A stretch of DNA of 61,074 nt, from assembly GCA_035530195.1 (NCBI GenBank), contig DATKVG010000197.1:1-61074 (forward strand). The letters are read 5' to 3'. The stretch comes from JAPLKX01 sp035530195 (GTDB lineage Bacteria > Hydrogenedentota > Hydrogenedentia > Hydrogenedentales > SLHB01). Below, piece after piece: positions 16,492-25,973 of this stretch. The stretch's first letter is position 1. Each line of letters starts with the position of its first letter. A model generated the notes under the pieces. That model was given only the letters and a program-made list of their open reading frames with translations, was not told the DNA's origin and ran no database searches. A program made the position numbers and the translations under genes.

Positions 16492-16591
16492 CGGGACACG
16501 CCCCACGAAGCGCGCTGAGAAGCGCGGCGCTGAGAAGCGCGGCGCTAAGAAGCACGGCGCTGAGAGGCGCGGCCGGGGGGCGCCCCAACGC
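16492..16591. repeat. GC-rich dispersed element with internal 15-bp tandem units
   Basis: Starts with GGGACACGCCCC, then about four 15-bp units of GAAGCGCGGCGCTGA type, and ends with GGCCGGGGGGCGCCCC. Shorter members with the same ends occur at 21500-21560, 21597-21680 and 24136-24200. It abuts the recA stop and the next gene's start. Confidence 0.75.
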
Positions 16592-16592
16592 G

Positions 16593-19500
16593 TTGAAAGA
16601 ACCGGACGAGTTGCCCGATAGCAGCACAGATTCTCAAGCGGGGCGTTACAGCCGTTGGACGCGGACTTGGCTGTTGGTGCTGCTCGTAATCACGGCGTTG
16701 TTCGCGGGGGGCGCGCTTTACCTCAAATACAAGCTGGAGAACCTTCGTGCGACGGTTCAGGCGGAGGTGGAATCTCGCACGGGCGCGCGTCTGCGGGTGG
16801 GATCGGTGTTGGTGAACGGTCTTCGTGGTTTGCGGATCGAGGGCGTTGAGGTAGGTTTCGATGCGAATTCGGGTCCGTCGGTGACGGTCTCGGCGCCGAG
16901 TTGCTTTATCAATATTAATGTGGTGGACCTGCTTTACGGTTCGGTGACGGTCGACCGGGTGGTGGCGGACCGGTCGACGATCAAGGTGGTTCGGCCGCTG
17001 GATGCGCCATGGTTGACGCCGGGTGGGTTCAAGCTCGACGAGCAGGATTCGCTGTTGAACATGCCGTCGTTCCGGCTTACGGGGTCCAACTCGACACTCG
17101 AGATCGTCAACGTGGTTGGGGAAACCCGGCTGACGGTGACGGGATTCAACTTTGACGTTTCGCGGCTCGAGGGCTCGCCGGATATCGCGGCGAAGTTTTC
17201 GGGCCGGCTGGCGCAGGACGCGGGGAAAGAGGCGAAAGTCGATCTGCGGTTCACGTCGTTTGACGATTTTGATTTGCGGATGCAGTGCACCGGGTTTGGC
17301 GCGGGGGACTTGGCGGTGTTCCTGCCGGCGTCGGAAGGGTTTATCGAGTCGGGGGTGATAGCGCCGAGCGTGCGGGTGGCGGGGTATCCGAATAACACGT
17401 TGATTGTGGCGTTTGAGACGCGGTTCGAAGGGGTGGTGCTGCACAATCAGCCGGCGTTCCTGATTCCGGCGGAGGGGACGCTGACGGGCGTTGCGGCGTA
17501 CGATTCGGGCACGCGCCTGCTGACGCTGACGGGCGCCAAGGCGGAATCGAACCAGGTAGCAGGGCGGATCGAGGGGGCAGTATCGTTTTCGGAGGACGTG
17601 CCTTCGTTTGACCTGCGGTTCGACGTGACGCAACTGCCGTTGACGGACATGGTCGATTATTCGGTGACGGGCCGCGCCAGCGAGTACGGGGTGCTGGATA
17701 TCAAGCTCGAGGAGCCATACGAACTTCAAGTGGCGCTCAAAGGTACGACGGAGGCGCCCGCGGTTTCGGTGCAGGGGAACATCAGCGGTGGCGAGTTTTC
17801 GTTCGAGCCGAAAGAGGCGGATTCGCCGCGGGGCAAGCTTCGGCTGGGCATGATGACGCTTTTGTGGAACAGCGGGTCGTCGAGCCCGTCGGGTTCGTTC
17901 AGCGTAATTGACGGTTCGCTGTCGCATACGGGCACGGGGATCAGCGCGGAGAAGGTGGCGGGTGTCCTGACGCTGGGAGAAAACCGGGTGACGGTGGACC
18001 GGCTTACGGCGGAGATCGGGGGCAACCCGTTCGTAGGCAGCATCAACTATGATTTTGCGGCGAGCCAATTGGAATTGACGGCGTCGGGTGTGCTTCCGGC
18101 GGTCGAGGCGCTGATGCCGGAAGGGGTGCTCGATGGCCTGACGGTGAAAGGGCCGGTGAACGTCCGGTGCAACGTGGTGCGGACTCCGGGGAAGACGGTT
18201 GCGGATGTGGATGTGGACGCGACGCAAGCGGATCTGGCGTATCAGTGGTGGTTTTTGAAGCCGGCGGGAATCGGTGGGACGTGCAGCGGTGCGCACGTTG
18301 AACTGGTTGCGGGCAAGACGTTGAAGATCACGGGGAAAGCGGGTGTAGCGAGTTCGGAATTCGACATAGAAGCGGAGTTTGCGGCGGGTGGCAAGTCGCA
18401 GTGGGAGCCGCGCGCCGTGACGGCGTCGGCGTTGAGAGCCGACATCGACGCGTTGGGGAAATGCATTCTTGCTCCGTACAAGATTGCGGGTGGCGCAGCC
18501 CGTGGTGTCAAGCTGGAATGGGCTCAGAAGGGCGCGAACGACCCGTGGACGCTGACGGCGCAGGGGCGTATTGACGAGGTGTCGGTTCTGGGGAAGGGGA
18601 ACGAGATTCCGATGCAGTTGACGGGTCTGGAGTTTGGGGCGGAAATAGTGGATGCGCCGGGATCGGCGGGCCAAGTGACGCTGGCGGTGAAGAAAGCGGT
18701 TTTGCCGCCGTTGCGGTCGAAGTGGTTTGTGCCGCTGGATGTGCCGGAGGAAGTGAAGAAGAAGCATACGCTGACGGAACGGCCGTGGGCGATCGATCTG
18801 GCGGGAGAGAATGTGCAGATCGACCATTGGAAGGGCTCGGGTTTCAAGGGCACGGCTTATCTCGAGGGCAATGAAACGGGCCTGAGCGCGTTTCGTGCGG
18901 GGCTCGAGGGCGGGGGTCAGGTGGACGGGGCGTACCGCCGGTTCCGGGACGACAACCGGGGCGAACTGGCGTTTAAATGGAATGGCATCCAGGCGGTCTA
19001 CCTGACGAGGCAACTGGGCTACGCCGGCATCTTTACGGGCACGACGTCGGGTGAGATTGCTTACTCGCTGGACTCGGACGACCCGGGTACGCTGAAGGGG
19101 ACGGGGAACGTGCAGATTACGGACGGCCAAGTGAGCGCGGATTACGTGGTGTCGAAGTTGGAGGGGCGTTTGCAGGAGCATATCACGTCGTTGCCGGTGA
19201 GCCTCAAGTTCAGGCATTTCAAGACGGACATTGGCCTCGATGGGGACTTGGTGACGACGAACAACCTCGCGCTGGAATCGAATGGGATCAACGTGACGGG
19301 GAACGGGAAGTTCTATTTGGATGGTGACGTGGACTACAGTCTGAAGGTGTCGCTGACACCGGACCTTGCGGAAAAGATCCCGGCGCTCCGGGATAACATG
19401 AATGTTCAGGGTTTGCGGCTGGCGCAGCAAAACGTGGATCTGGCGTTTAATGTGAAGGGTCCGATATTTAATCCGCAGGCGGAGTTGTCGTCGTTGCCGC

Positions 19501-19631
19501 CGGTGCATGTGACGGTGGTGAGCAGCGCGTTGGAAGTGACGAGCGACGCGATGAAAGTTTTGGATATCCCTAGAAAAATCCTGGTGGACTTGCTTAAAAT
19601 TGGTGGGGGGATTGTGGGGATGTCAAAATGA
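16593..19631 (+). CDS. AsmA/DUF3971-like large envelope protein
   Basis: About 1012 aa. One N-terminal membrane segment (near residues 25-45), then a long beta-rich periplasmic region. The C-terminal part (YSLKVSLTPDLAEKIP, VDLAFNVKGPIFNPQ, ILVDLLKIGGGIVGM) resembles the AsmA-like C-terminal domain found in YhdP/TamB-type lipid-transfer proteins. A role in moving phospholipid between membranes is plausible by family, not shown. The frame is open back into recA; I choose the TTG at 16593 (LKEPDELPDSS) because everything upstream is the repeat element. The start is uncertain. Confidence 0.65.
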   Translation: MKEPDELPDSSTDSQAGRYSRWTRTWLLVLLVITALFAGGALYLKYKLENLRATVQAEVESRTGARLRVGSVLVNGLRGLRIEGVEVGFDANSGPSVTVSAPSCFININVVDLLYGSVTVDRVVADRSTIKVVRPLDAPWLTPGGFKLDEQDSLLNMPSFRLTGSNSTLEIVNVVGETRLTVTGFNFDVSRLEGSPDIAAKFSGRLAQDAGKEAKVDLRFTSFDDFDLRMQCTGFGAGDLAVFLPASEGFIESGVIAPSVRVAGYPNNTLIVAFETRFEGVVLHNQPAFLIPAEGTLTGVAAYDSGTRLLTLTGAKAESNQVAGRIEGAVSFSEDVPSFDLRFDVTQLPLTDMVDYSVTGRASEYGVLDIKLEEPYELQVALKGTTEAPAVSVQGNISGGEFSFEPKEADSPRGKLRLGMMTLLWNSGSSSPSGSFSVIDGSLSHTGTGISAEKVAGVLTLGENRVTVDRLTAEIGGNPFVGSINYDFAASQLELTASGVLPAVEALMPEGVLDGLTVKGPVNVRCNVVRTPGKTVADVDVDATQADLAYQWWFLKPAGIGGTCSGAHVELVAGKTLKITGKAGVASSEFDIEAEFAAGGKSQWEPRAVTASALRADIDALGKCILAPYKIAGGAARGVKLEWAQKGANDPWTLTAQGRIDEVSVLGKGNEIPMQLTGLEFGAEIVDAPGSAGQVTLAVKKAVLPPLRSKWFVPLDVPEEVKKKHTLTERPWAIDLAGENVQIDHWKGSGFKGTAYLEGNETGLSAFRAGLEGGGQVDGAYRRFRDDNRGELAFKWNGIQAVYLTRQLGYAGIFTGTTSGEIAYSLDSDDPGTLKGTGNVQITDGQVSADYVVSKLEGRLQEHITSLPVSLKFRHFKTDIGLDGDLVTTNNLALESNGINVTGNGKFYLDGDVDYSLKVSLTPDLAEKIPALRDNMNVQGLRLAQQNVDLAFNVKGPIFNPQAELSSLPPVHVTVVSSALEVTSDAMKVLDIPRKILVDLLKIGGGIVGMSK

Positions 19632-19760
19632 GTCTGGAGTCTGGAGACCGGAGTCTGGAGGAATTTCGGATTGCGGATTTCGGATTGCGGATTGAAGAGG
19701 AGACTGGAGGAAAATGAGTCTGGAGTTTGGAGAGGGGAGTCTGGAGGAGTTATGAATGGG
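19632..19760. repeat. GAGTCTGGAG and CGGATTGCGGATT word repeats
   Basis: Imperfect tandem words GAGTCTGGAGTCTGGAG and TTCGGATTGCGGAT. The reverse-complement words occur at 9925-10078. No gene seen between 19632 and 19801. Confidence 0.65.
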
Positions 19761-19801
19761 AACGGTGGCGCAGAAAGTTTATAGTACATAAGGTAAGGTA
19801 G

Positions 19802-20350
19802 ATGGAAATCAAGATAAGTAAGAGTGCTCGGTTTTGCGGGGGATGTCAGCAGCCGTTTGTTCACGAGCAGGAAATGAGTTCGCTGGTTCGTATTCAGAAC
19901 CAGGCGTTTTGCCGGGAAGACTATTGCACGTTGTGCTGGAATCCGGGTTTAGCGCAGGGTGCGTTTTCGGTGTGGTCTCCGCGGTTTTACGACCCAAAGG
20001 TTGCAGAACAGGACCCGCCGGAGGTATTCTCGCCGTTGCGGCAAGTATTCTACGAGGCGGCGGAGTCGGAAGATCGCAGTGAGACGGCGGTTGCTTACCT
20101 TGCGGCGCAGTTGCTCAGGCGCCAGAAGGTGTTCAGACTGCTGAAGGAGTCGGACGGCCCGGAAAGTGAAGTACGTGTGGCGCTGTACGCGGACCGGATA
20201 GCGGATCGCCTCATCGAAGCGCGCGACCCCGATCTGTCTTACGCGGAATTGGAGGCGGGACGTATCACGCTGCTGGAAAGGCTGAACCGGCTGGAAAACG
20301 GGCAGTCCCCGCAAGAGGCACAAACAGATGCTGAAGCCGAACAGATCTAG
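19802..20350 (+). CDS. Cys-motif protein of unknown function
   Basis: 182 aa. The N-terminus has a treble-clef-like cysteine pattern (Cys12, Cys15, Cys37, Cys42, Cys45 in FCGGCQQPF and FCREDYCTLCW) that probably binds zinc; the rest is helical and acidic. No family name recognised. It overlaps the SPOR gene by 23 bases, so the two are translationally linked. Confidence 0.65.
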   Translation: MEIKISKSARFCGGCQQPFVHEQEMSSLVRIQNQAFCREDYCTLCWNPGLAQGAFSVWSPRFYDPKVAEQDPPEVFSPLRQVFYEAAESEDRSETAVAYLAAQLLRRQKVFRLLKESDGPESEVRVALYADRIADRLIEARDPDLSYAELEAGRITLLERLNRLENGQSPQEAQTDAEAEQI

Positions 20351-21284
20351 AATCTCGAACCAGTTGCGGATCGGCGCGGACCTTACGCCAAGCCAGCTTG
20401 TGCTGGCGATTTGCGTTTTTTTGTGCGCGGCGCTGATCTGTTTTTCGCTGGGCGTGATTGTGGGGAAGTACGACGAGCGAACCAGCAACCGGGAGAAGAC
20501 GCGGCTCGTGCTGAAATCGGGGCTGCAGCCGCCAGGTCAGCCGCCGTTGCGGGCGCCGTCGCCGGGCAGGCCGCCGACCGTGGCAAAAGCGGGGCCAGGG
20601 GCCGTGCAGGGGGTACAAACGTCGCCGCGGGCGATTGCGGCGCCGCCATCGCCGGGCAAGCCGGGGTATCCTGAATCGCCGGTGAGTGGCAGCGTTCAGG
20701 CGGGCCCGCGTGTGAGCGAACATCCGGCGCCGCCAAAACCGGTGTCCGGGGATGGTAGGGCTGCAAGCACGGCGCCTGCGGCTGAGCCGGAGAAACAGCC
20801 CGCGGTAGAGACCGCGTCCGCTCCTGCGGCTCAACCAGGGCCGGATGCGAATAAGGCCGAGGGGGCGGCGGGATCGCCGGTGGCGGAATCAGCGAAGGCT
20901 GAATCGCCGAAACCCGAACCACCGAAGGCCGAAGCGAAAAATGAGCCGCCAGCGTTGGAACCGGTTGTGGCGCCGTCGGCGGCGGGGCCAGGGGCCGGGG
21001 GCGCGGGTACAGCCGCGGCGCAACCGATCTCGCCTGCGGGTAAGAAGGGCCTGTATACGGTCCAGTTGGCTTCGCTGACGTCGGCGACGCGGAAAAAACA
21101 GGCGCTGGGGATGAAGAAGAAACTGGAGGCGGACGGTTTGCAGCCGGAGTTGCTGATTTCGCGGGATGGGGCGCGTGTGTCGGTGGTGGTGGGGAGTTAT
21201 CCGGACAGGCAGGCGGCGCAGGCGGCTTGCAATGAGTTGAGAAAGAACAAGGGGTTTTCGGATTGTTTTGTTCGGACGCGGTGA
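20328..21284 (+). CDS. SPOR-domain membrane protein
   Basis: 318 aa. Cytoplasmic N-terminus, one membrane helix (about residues 24-46), a long Pro/Ala/Glu/Lys-rich linker (about 70-235), and a C-terminal SPOR domain (LYTVQLASLTSATRKKQAL through ACNELRKNKGFSDCFV). SPOR domains bind denuded glycan strands of septal peptidoglycan, so a cell-division or envelope role is likely. Its overlap with the Cys-motif gene suggests one operon. Confidence 0.82.
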   Translation: MLKPNRSRISNQLRIGADLTPSQLVLAICVFLCAALICFSLGVIVGKYDERTSNREKTRLVLKSGLQPPGQPPLRAPSPGRPPTVAKAGPGAVQGVQTSPRAIAAPPSPGKPGYPESPVSGSVQAGPRVSEHPAPPKPVSGDGRAASTAPAAEPEKQPAVETASAPAAQPGPDANKAEGAAGSPVAESAKAESPKPEPPKAEAKNEPPALEPVVAPSAAGPGAGGAGTAAAQPISPAGKKGLYTVQLASLTSATRKKQALGMKKKLEADGLQPELLISRDGARVSVVVGSYPDRQAAQAACNELRKNKGFSDCFVRTR

Positions 21285-21709
21285 GTGTTCAAGAAGTGTG
21301 GACACCCGGGAATGGCACTAAGATGAGGCTTTGGCAGTGGACGTCACAGCTAAAGCCATGGAAAGTCCCGCTGAAGCGGGCTGTTGACATGGGATAGCGT
21401 AAGAACACCCCATCTGAAGATGGGTGCAAAGAGGAGCCTGCTGAAGCAGGCTAAGACACTGTAGCGAGCGTATCTGGCACCGTTAACTTAGAGTGCCATT
21501 TGGGGACACCCCACCACGGGCGCTAGGAAGCGCGGCCGGGGGGCGTCCCGGCGGTGTGCGGACGGTGTGAGTAACACGCATACTGGAGTTAGAAGTGGGA
21601 CATCCCCCAGACAACGGCGCGCTAAGAAGCGCGGCGCTCAGAAGCGTGGCCGGGGGGCGCCCCGACAGCGTGCGGATGGAATGAGCAGCGCAGCGGAAAG
21701 GGAAAGATT
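21285..21709. repeat. Repeat-filled gap: hairpin repeats and two GC-rich elements
   Basis: No gene. 21357-21463 holds short palindromes of CCCGCTGAAGCGGGC, CCCATCTGAAGATGGG and GCCTGCTGAAGCAGGC type, with the linker TGCAAAGAGGAG between them; the same arrangement occurs at 40636-40735. 21500-21560 and 21597-21680 are members of the GGCCGGGGGGCGCCCC-ended element also found at 16492-16591. Confidence 0.75.
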
Positions 21710-22585
21710 ATGAAAGCGGCAGTCATTGGCCCGGGTGCAATGGGGAGTCTGTTTTCGGCGCGGCTGGCTCTGAGCGGTATCCAAACCACGCTTGTGGATT
21801 ATAAGAGCGATCGGGCGTCGCGTCTTTTGCAGTCGGGGATCAAATTGGAGACGGGCGAGGGTGTGGTGGTGGCGAAACCGCACGTTGCGTTGCGGGCGCC
21901 GGAAGGCCAGGATTTGGTAGTCGTCCTGACGAAAGCGTATACGACGGGCTCGTTGCGGCTGCCTCACAACACGGTGGTTCTGACGCTGCAGAACGGGCTG
22001 AACAACGTGGAGGCGCTTTGTTCGCTGGTGGGGTCGTCGAGCGTTTTGGCGGGAACGACGTGCGAGGCGGCGACGCTGGTGGGGGAGGGGCACGTGAAGC
22101 ACGTGGCGTCGGGGATGACGACGGTGGGATCGTGGACGTCATGCTCGCCGAAGATGGCTGCGGAGATCCTTACGAAAGCGGGGTTTGAGGTGGAAGTGAC
22201 GGAGGCGCCGGGGCAGAAACTGTGGGAAAAAGTGGCGATCAACAGCGGGATCAATCCGCTGGCGGCGTTGCTGAACGTGGCGAACGGTCGGCTGCTGGAG
22301 TTGGTGGAGGTGCGGCAGCTCATGCGGGACCTTGTGGTGGAAGCGGCGAAGATCGCGGCCACGGAGGGATACCGGTTCGAATACAGTCTGGTGGAACGTG
22401 CCGAGGACATTTGCCGGGAGACCGCGGCGAACATTTCGTCGATGCTCCAGGATATCCGGGCGGGCCGGAAAACGGAGATCGACGCCATCAGCGGAGAAAT
22501 CATCCGGCGTGCGGAACTGGCGTCGCTGCCGACGCCGCGGACGCGGGTTGTGTGGCAGCTCGTCAAGGGCATGGAAAGCCGGTGA
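21710..22585 (+). CDS. panE: 2-dehydropantoate 2-reductase (ketopantoate reductase)
   Basis: 291 aa NADPH-dependent enzyme that reduces ketopantoate to pantoate for coenzyme A synthesis. Seen: the N-terminal Rossmann motif GPGAMGSLFSARLA, the central TLQNGLNNVE, the catalytic lysine region LWEKVAINSGINPLAALLN, and the C-terminal TEIDAISGEIIRRA. Full length. The paralogous family includes other ketoacid reductases, so substrate is by homology. The next gene's GTG overlaps its stop. Confidence 0.88.
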   Translation: MKAAVIGPGAMGSLFSARLALSGIQTTLVDYKSDRASRLLQSGIKLETGEGVVVAKPHVALRAPEGQDLVVVLTKAYTTGSLRLPHNTVVLTLQNGLNNVEALCSLVGSSSVLAGTTCEAATLVGEGHVKHVASGMTTVGSWTSCSPKMAAEILTKAGFEVEVTEAPGQKLWEKVAINSGINPLAALLNVANGRLLELVEVRQLMRDLVVEAAKIAATEGYRFEYSLVERAEDICRETAANISSMLQDIRAGRKTEIDAISGEIIRRAELASLPTPRTRVVWQLVKGMESR

Positions 22586-23295
22586 ACGAGATTCCGGGCC
22601 TGCTGTACAAAAGCCCCAACACGTTTTCGGTGAAGGAGCGTTTGCTGCTTCGTGGGGGGCCGCCGGTGATCGCGCTGTGCGTGAAAAGCCTGATGGCGAC
22701 GTGCAGAAAAGAGGTTCGCCATCTCGACGCAATCGAACAGGCCTGTGCTGACCGTGGCCACGCTATTCTGGCCATCTGGCACGAAACGCTGGCCATGGCG
22801 GTCTATGTTTTCCGGAACACGGGCTACCACACGCTGACGAGCTACAGTTTTGACGGGGAAATGGCGGCGCGCGTGTTGCGTTGGTTTGGTTTGTTCGCGG
22901 TGCGGGGTTCGTCATCACAGGGGGGATCGGAAGCGGTCAAGAATCTGCAGGAAGCGCTGAAGCACGTGCCGTGTGTCGGGTTTACGTTGGACGGCCCGCG
23001 GGGTCCGTGGCGGGTGGCGAAGCCGGGTATTGGTGTGCTGTCGGCGCGGGCGGGCGTGGCGGTGGTGCCGCTGGCAGTCGTGGCGTCGCCGGTGTGGCGG
23101 CTGAAGTCGTGGGACAAGATGCTGGTTCCGAAGCCGGGAGCGCGGGTTGTCGCGGAGTGCGGCGAGCCGATTGGGGCGCCGCGGGATGATTCGCCGGAGG
23201 AGGTGGAGCGGATGCGGGCGCGGGTGGAGGAGAGTCTGAACGAACTGCATGGGAGATTAGACCGGAGTCTGGATAACGGAGGAAATACAGGATAG
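22582..23295 (+). CDS. DUF374-family lysophospholipid acyltransferase-like protein
   Basis: 237 aa. Seen: LAIWHETLAMAVYVFR, the conserved RGSSSQGGSEAVKNL and FTLDGPRGPWRVAKPGI, all signatures of DUF374 proteins, which resemble LpxL-type acyltransferases (the H-E pair stands in for HxxxxD/E). Probably membrane-associated lipid acylation. The GTG start overlaps the panE TGA by four bases (GTGA), so the two genes are coupled. Confidence 0.82.
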   Translation: MNEIPGLLYKSPNTFSVKERLLLRGGPPVIALCVKSLMATCRKEVRHLDAIEQACADRGHAILAIWHETLAMAVYVFRNTGYHTLTSYSFDGEMAARVLRWFGLFAVRGSSSQGGSEAVKNLQEALKHVPCVGFTLDGPRGPWRVAKPGIGVLSARAGVAVVPLAVVASPVWRLKSWDKMLVPKPGARVVAECGEPIGAPRDDSPEEVERMRARVEESLNELHGRLDRSLDNGGNTG

Positions 23296-23380
23296 GGCCT
23301 ATAGGACAAATAGGAACGACAGGACGTATACTGGGAGGTGAGGCGGCGTTTGGAAAGAAGGAGCCAGAAAGGGGCGTGTG

Positions 23381-23842
23381 ATGGGTGACCGGCGAGTGTG
23401 GGCGATTGTGTTGCTGCTGGGCGGGAGCTTTGCCGGGGTGCTTGGGGTGTGGGAGGCGCAGGCCTATTCGATGAAACGGGAGTTTACCCGGGTGATGCTT
23501 GGGGCGGGGGTGGAGAACACGCCGCTGTTGATGCAGGACAAGGTTTGGACGGAGCGGGAACTTCGTGGGGTGCGGGTGGTGCGCGTGCCGCGCAGCTATG
23601 GCAAGGAGCAGGCGCTTATCCGGGCGGCGCATAAGCGGGGTTCAGGCATCATCACGAACGAGCGCTATAGTTATCAGGCGGTGCTGACGGATTCGGCCAC
23701 GGGCATCAAGCACGTGTACGGGCGGCTGCGCAACCGGCCGGGCGTGTGGGTGTACGATACGATCCACCCGGATTCGGCGGTGGTGTATATCGATCAGCGG
23801 GATGAGGCCATACGAGAGTACCGGGAAAAGGAAGGGCGGTGA
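23381..23842 (+). CDS. Small exported or anchored protein of unknown function
   Basis: 153 aa. An N-terminal hydrophobic segment (WAIVLLLGGSFAGVLGVWEAQA) may be a signal peptide or anchor; the remainder is soluble and basic. No known family. AAAGGGG precedes the ATG by 7 bases; a GTG one codon upstream is an alternative. Confidence 0.55.
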   Translation: MGDRRVWAIVLLLGGSFAGVLGVWEAQAYSMKREFTRVMLGAGVENTPLLMQDKVWTERELRGVRVVRVPRSYGKEQALIRAAHKRGSGIITNERYSYQAVLTDSATGIKHVYGRLRNRPGVWVYDTIHPDSAVVYIDQRDEAIREYREKEGR

Positions 23843-24282
23843 GGGGGCGTTGCGCGGGGCGGTGGAAGCGGTGGACATTGTGGACACGCGGCGCAAGCCG
23901 CCCGCCCAAAGCGCGGTCGCGCGGGAGCGCGACCCCACCGTGCCCGACCCCACCGTGCGCGACCCCACCGCGCCCACACTACAACGCGCAGTCGGAACGC
24001 CCACATGACAACTATATATGACGATATAATTTTTGCTGAATGTGGGTCCGGACTTATTCCGGACCTACAGATGCCGAGCCTACAGGAAGGTGCAAAAACT
24101 CGGTCATGCTGTATAACACCCACTGTTGCGTCAAAAATGGGACACCCCCCACCACGCTTTTGGCGTGGCCGGGGGCGCCCCAACGGTTCCGGCGGGATGG
24201 CCAGCGCCGGGATTGTTGAAACGGGGCGGGGGGCGTGTCATCGTTGGTGTTCGCGGATGGGCCGCGATTGGGAGAACATGCC
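23843..24282. repeat. Repeat-filled gap before the ThuA gene
   Basis: No gene. 23860-23895 carries GTGGACATTGTGGACAC words (complement at 7031-7065). 23918-23985 is built of CGACCCCACCGTGC words (complement near 6909). 24136-24200 is a GC-rich element ending in GGCCGGGGGCGCCCC. Confidence 0.65.
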
Positions 24283-25011
24283 GTGAGAGTTTATTTGGTT
24301 TTGTTGAGCGGGTTGGTTGTTCTTGGTGCTTGGGGTGCGTTCGGGGCGGAAGCGGCGGAGCCGGTCAAGTGCCTGCTGGTGGGTACGGGCCCGCATGGTG
24401 AGGCGGTGATGGACGACGTGCTGCGGGACATCAAGGAGAACTATGGGAGCGTGGCGATTACGGTGACGGAGAACCTGGAAGACCTGCGGCTCGAGAATTT
24501 GAAGAATTACGATGTGCTGATGCTGATCCAGATTAAGGTTGAAAATGGGCAGCCGCCGGATTTTGTGAAAGAGGGGATTGTCGAGTTCTTGAAGGGCGGT
24601 GGCGGGTTGGTGGTGACGCATTATGCGGTGGCGAACGTGCAGGAGTGGCGGGACTCGATAGACGTCTTTGGTGCGATGTGGGTAGGCGGGAAGTCGACGC
24701 ACGGGCCGTACCACGAGTTCCGGGTGGACATGGTGGACGAGGCGCATCCGATCGTCGAGGGTGTGAAACCGTTTACGACGAACGACGAGCTGTATTTCAA
24801 TTTGCTGATGCGGCCGGACATGCACATCATCATGACAGCCAACGAGGAGCGGTTCGGGCATACGGTGGCGGAGCCGATGCTGGCGACGCATTATGTGCAT
24901 AACGCGCGTTGCGTGTATTTTGCGTTGGGGCACGACCCGGTTTCGTGCCAGCCGCGGGAATTCAGGAAGATCCTGGTTCAGTCGATCGAATGGGCCGCCT
25001 GTCGCCGTTAG
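24283..25011 (+). CDS. Secreted ThuA-domain protein
   Basis: 242 aa. N-terminal signal peptide (YLVLLSGLVVLGAWGAFGAEA), then a glutamine-amidotransferase-like ThuA fold (YDVLMLIQIK, FLKGGGGLVVTHYAVA, HGPYHEFRVDMVDEAHPIVEG, YFALGHDP). ThuA-like proteins are linked to trehalose or other sugar metabolism, but the catalytic role is poorly defined. GTG start chosen for GGAG 8 bases upstream and the immediately following signal peptide. Confidence 0.82.
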   Translation: MRVYLVLLSGLVVLGAWGAFGAEAAEPVKCLLVGTGPHGEAVMDDVLRDIKENYGSVAITVTENLEDLRLENLKNYDVLMLIQIKVENGQPPDFVKEGIVEFLKGGGGLVVTHYAVANVQEWRDSIDVFGAMWVGGKSTHGPYHEFRVDMVDEAHPIVEGVKPFTTNDELYFNLLMRPDMHIIMTANEERFGHTVAEPMLATHYVHNARCVYFALGHDPVSCQPREFRKILVQSIEWAACRR

Positions 25012-25058
25012 GCGACGAGGCGTGACATTCGCCGAATGGGCCGCGTGCCGGCGGTAAA

Positions 25059-25973
25059 TCAGCCGGCGAGGGCCATGGGGTTGCCCATGATGATCGACCA
25101 GGATGCGCAAATCGGCCATTGGCCGGGGTAGCGGATAAACTCGACGTGCCCGTCCATGAACAGGACGTTGCCGCCGCCGGGGACGTGATTTGCGGCGGTG
25201 GTTTCAAGCACAACGATCTGGGCGGCGAGCATGTCGTTCATGATGGCGATTTCGCTTTGCGCAGTGGCTGACCCCGCAGGATTGTTGATGTCCGTTATGA
25301 AGAATCGCTCGATGCCTTCTCGCAACCTGTAAACGGTGACGGTGTCCAAATCGGCGTGCTCATAGGACATGTCTGTGTCGAATATGGCCATGTCGTGTGT
25401 TACGGTTGCCGCGACGATCATCTCGACGAGTTTCTCTTTAAACCCGTCATCCATCTGCGTGTCCATGTCGAAATCGGGTGAGTTGATTGTGGCGTCGATG
25501 GGTATGCGCAGGTAATGATCGGGTTTGAGCGCCCATGCATAGTAGTCGTAGGAGACATTGAAGATCCTGCACGGGCAGATGGGGGAGGCGGCGTCTTCGA
25601 TGTCGCAGTGAAACTGCCTGTCGACGCAGTATAGGCCGTCCGGGTCGGATGGGCATGCGAGCGTATGGAGGTCGGTAAGGTATTCGGGGAAAATGCTGGG
25701 GCCGTCAGGCGACCAGATGACGGGCACGTCTTCAAGCAGGAGCGGCGAGCAGTCTGAGCCGGCAAGGCGACGTAGGGGCGGATACTTCTGGCCCTTTGAC
25801 TCCTGGGCGTACATTTTGAAGACGACGCCGAGTTGCTTAAGGTTGTTGGCGCAACTGGCGCGGCGGGCCGACTCACGGGCCCGTGCGAGCGCCGGCAACA
25901 GAATCGCCGCCAGAATGCCGATGATGGCGATTACCACCAGTAATTCGATTAGTGTAAAGCCTTTGCGTTCCAT
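25059..25973 (-). CDS. Type II secretion-like prepilin with MDGHVEF tail
   Basis: 304 aa. N-terminal class III signal (MERKGFTLIELLVVIAIIGILAAILLPAL) cut by a prepilin peptidase before Phe6, then the long helix, and a C-terminal block with YRLREGIERFFITDINNPAG, HVPGGGNVLFMDGHVEFIRYP. This form is expanded in planctomycete- and Lentisphaerae-like genomes. AAAGGGGG lies upstream of the ATG. It shares the C-terminal block with the second prepilin at 39542. Confidence 0.85.
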   Translation of the reverse strand: MERKGFTLIELLVVIAIIGILAAILLPALARARESARRASCANNLKQLGVVFKMYAQESKGQKYPPLRRLAGSDCSPLLLEDVPVIWSPDGPSIFPEYLTDLHTLACPSDPDGLYCVDRQFHCDIEDAASPICPCRIFNVSYDYYAWALKPDHYLRIPIDATINSPDFDMDTQMDDGFKEKLVEMIVAATVTHDMAIFDTDMSYEHADLDTVTVYRLREGIERFFITDINNPAGSATAQSEIAIMNDMLAAQIVVLETTAANHVPGGGNVLFMDGHVEFIRYPGQWPICASWSIIMGNPMALAG

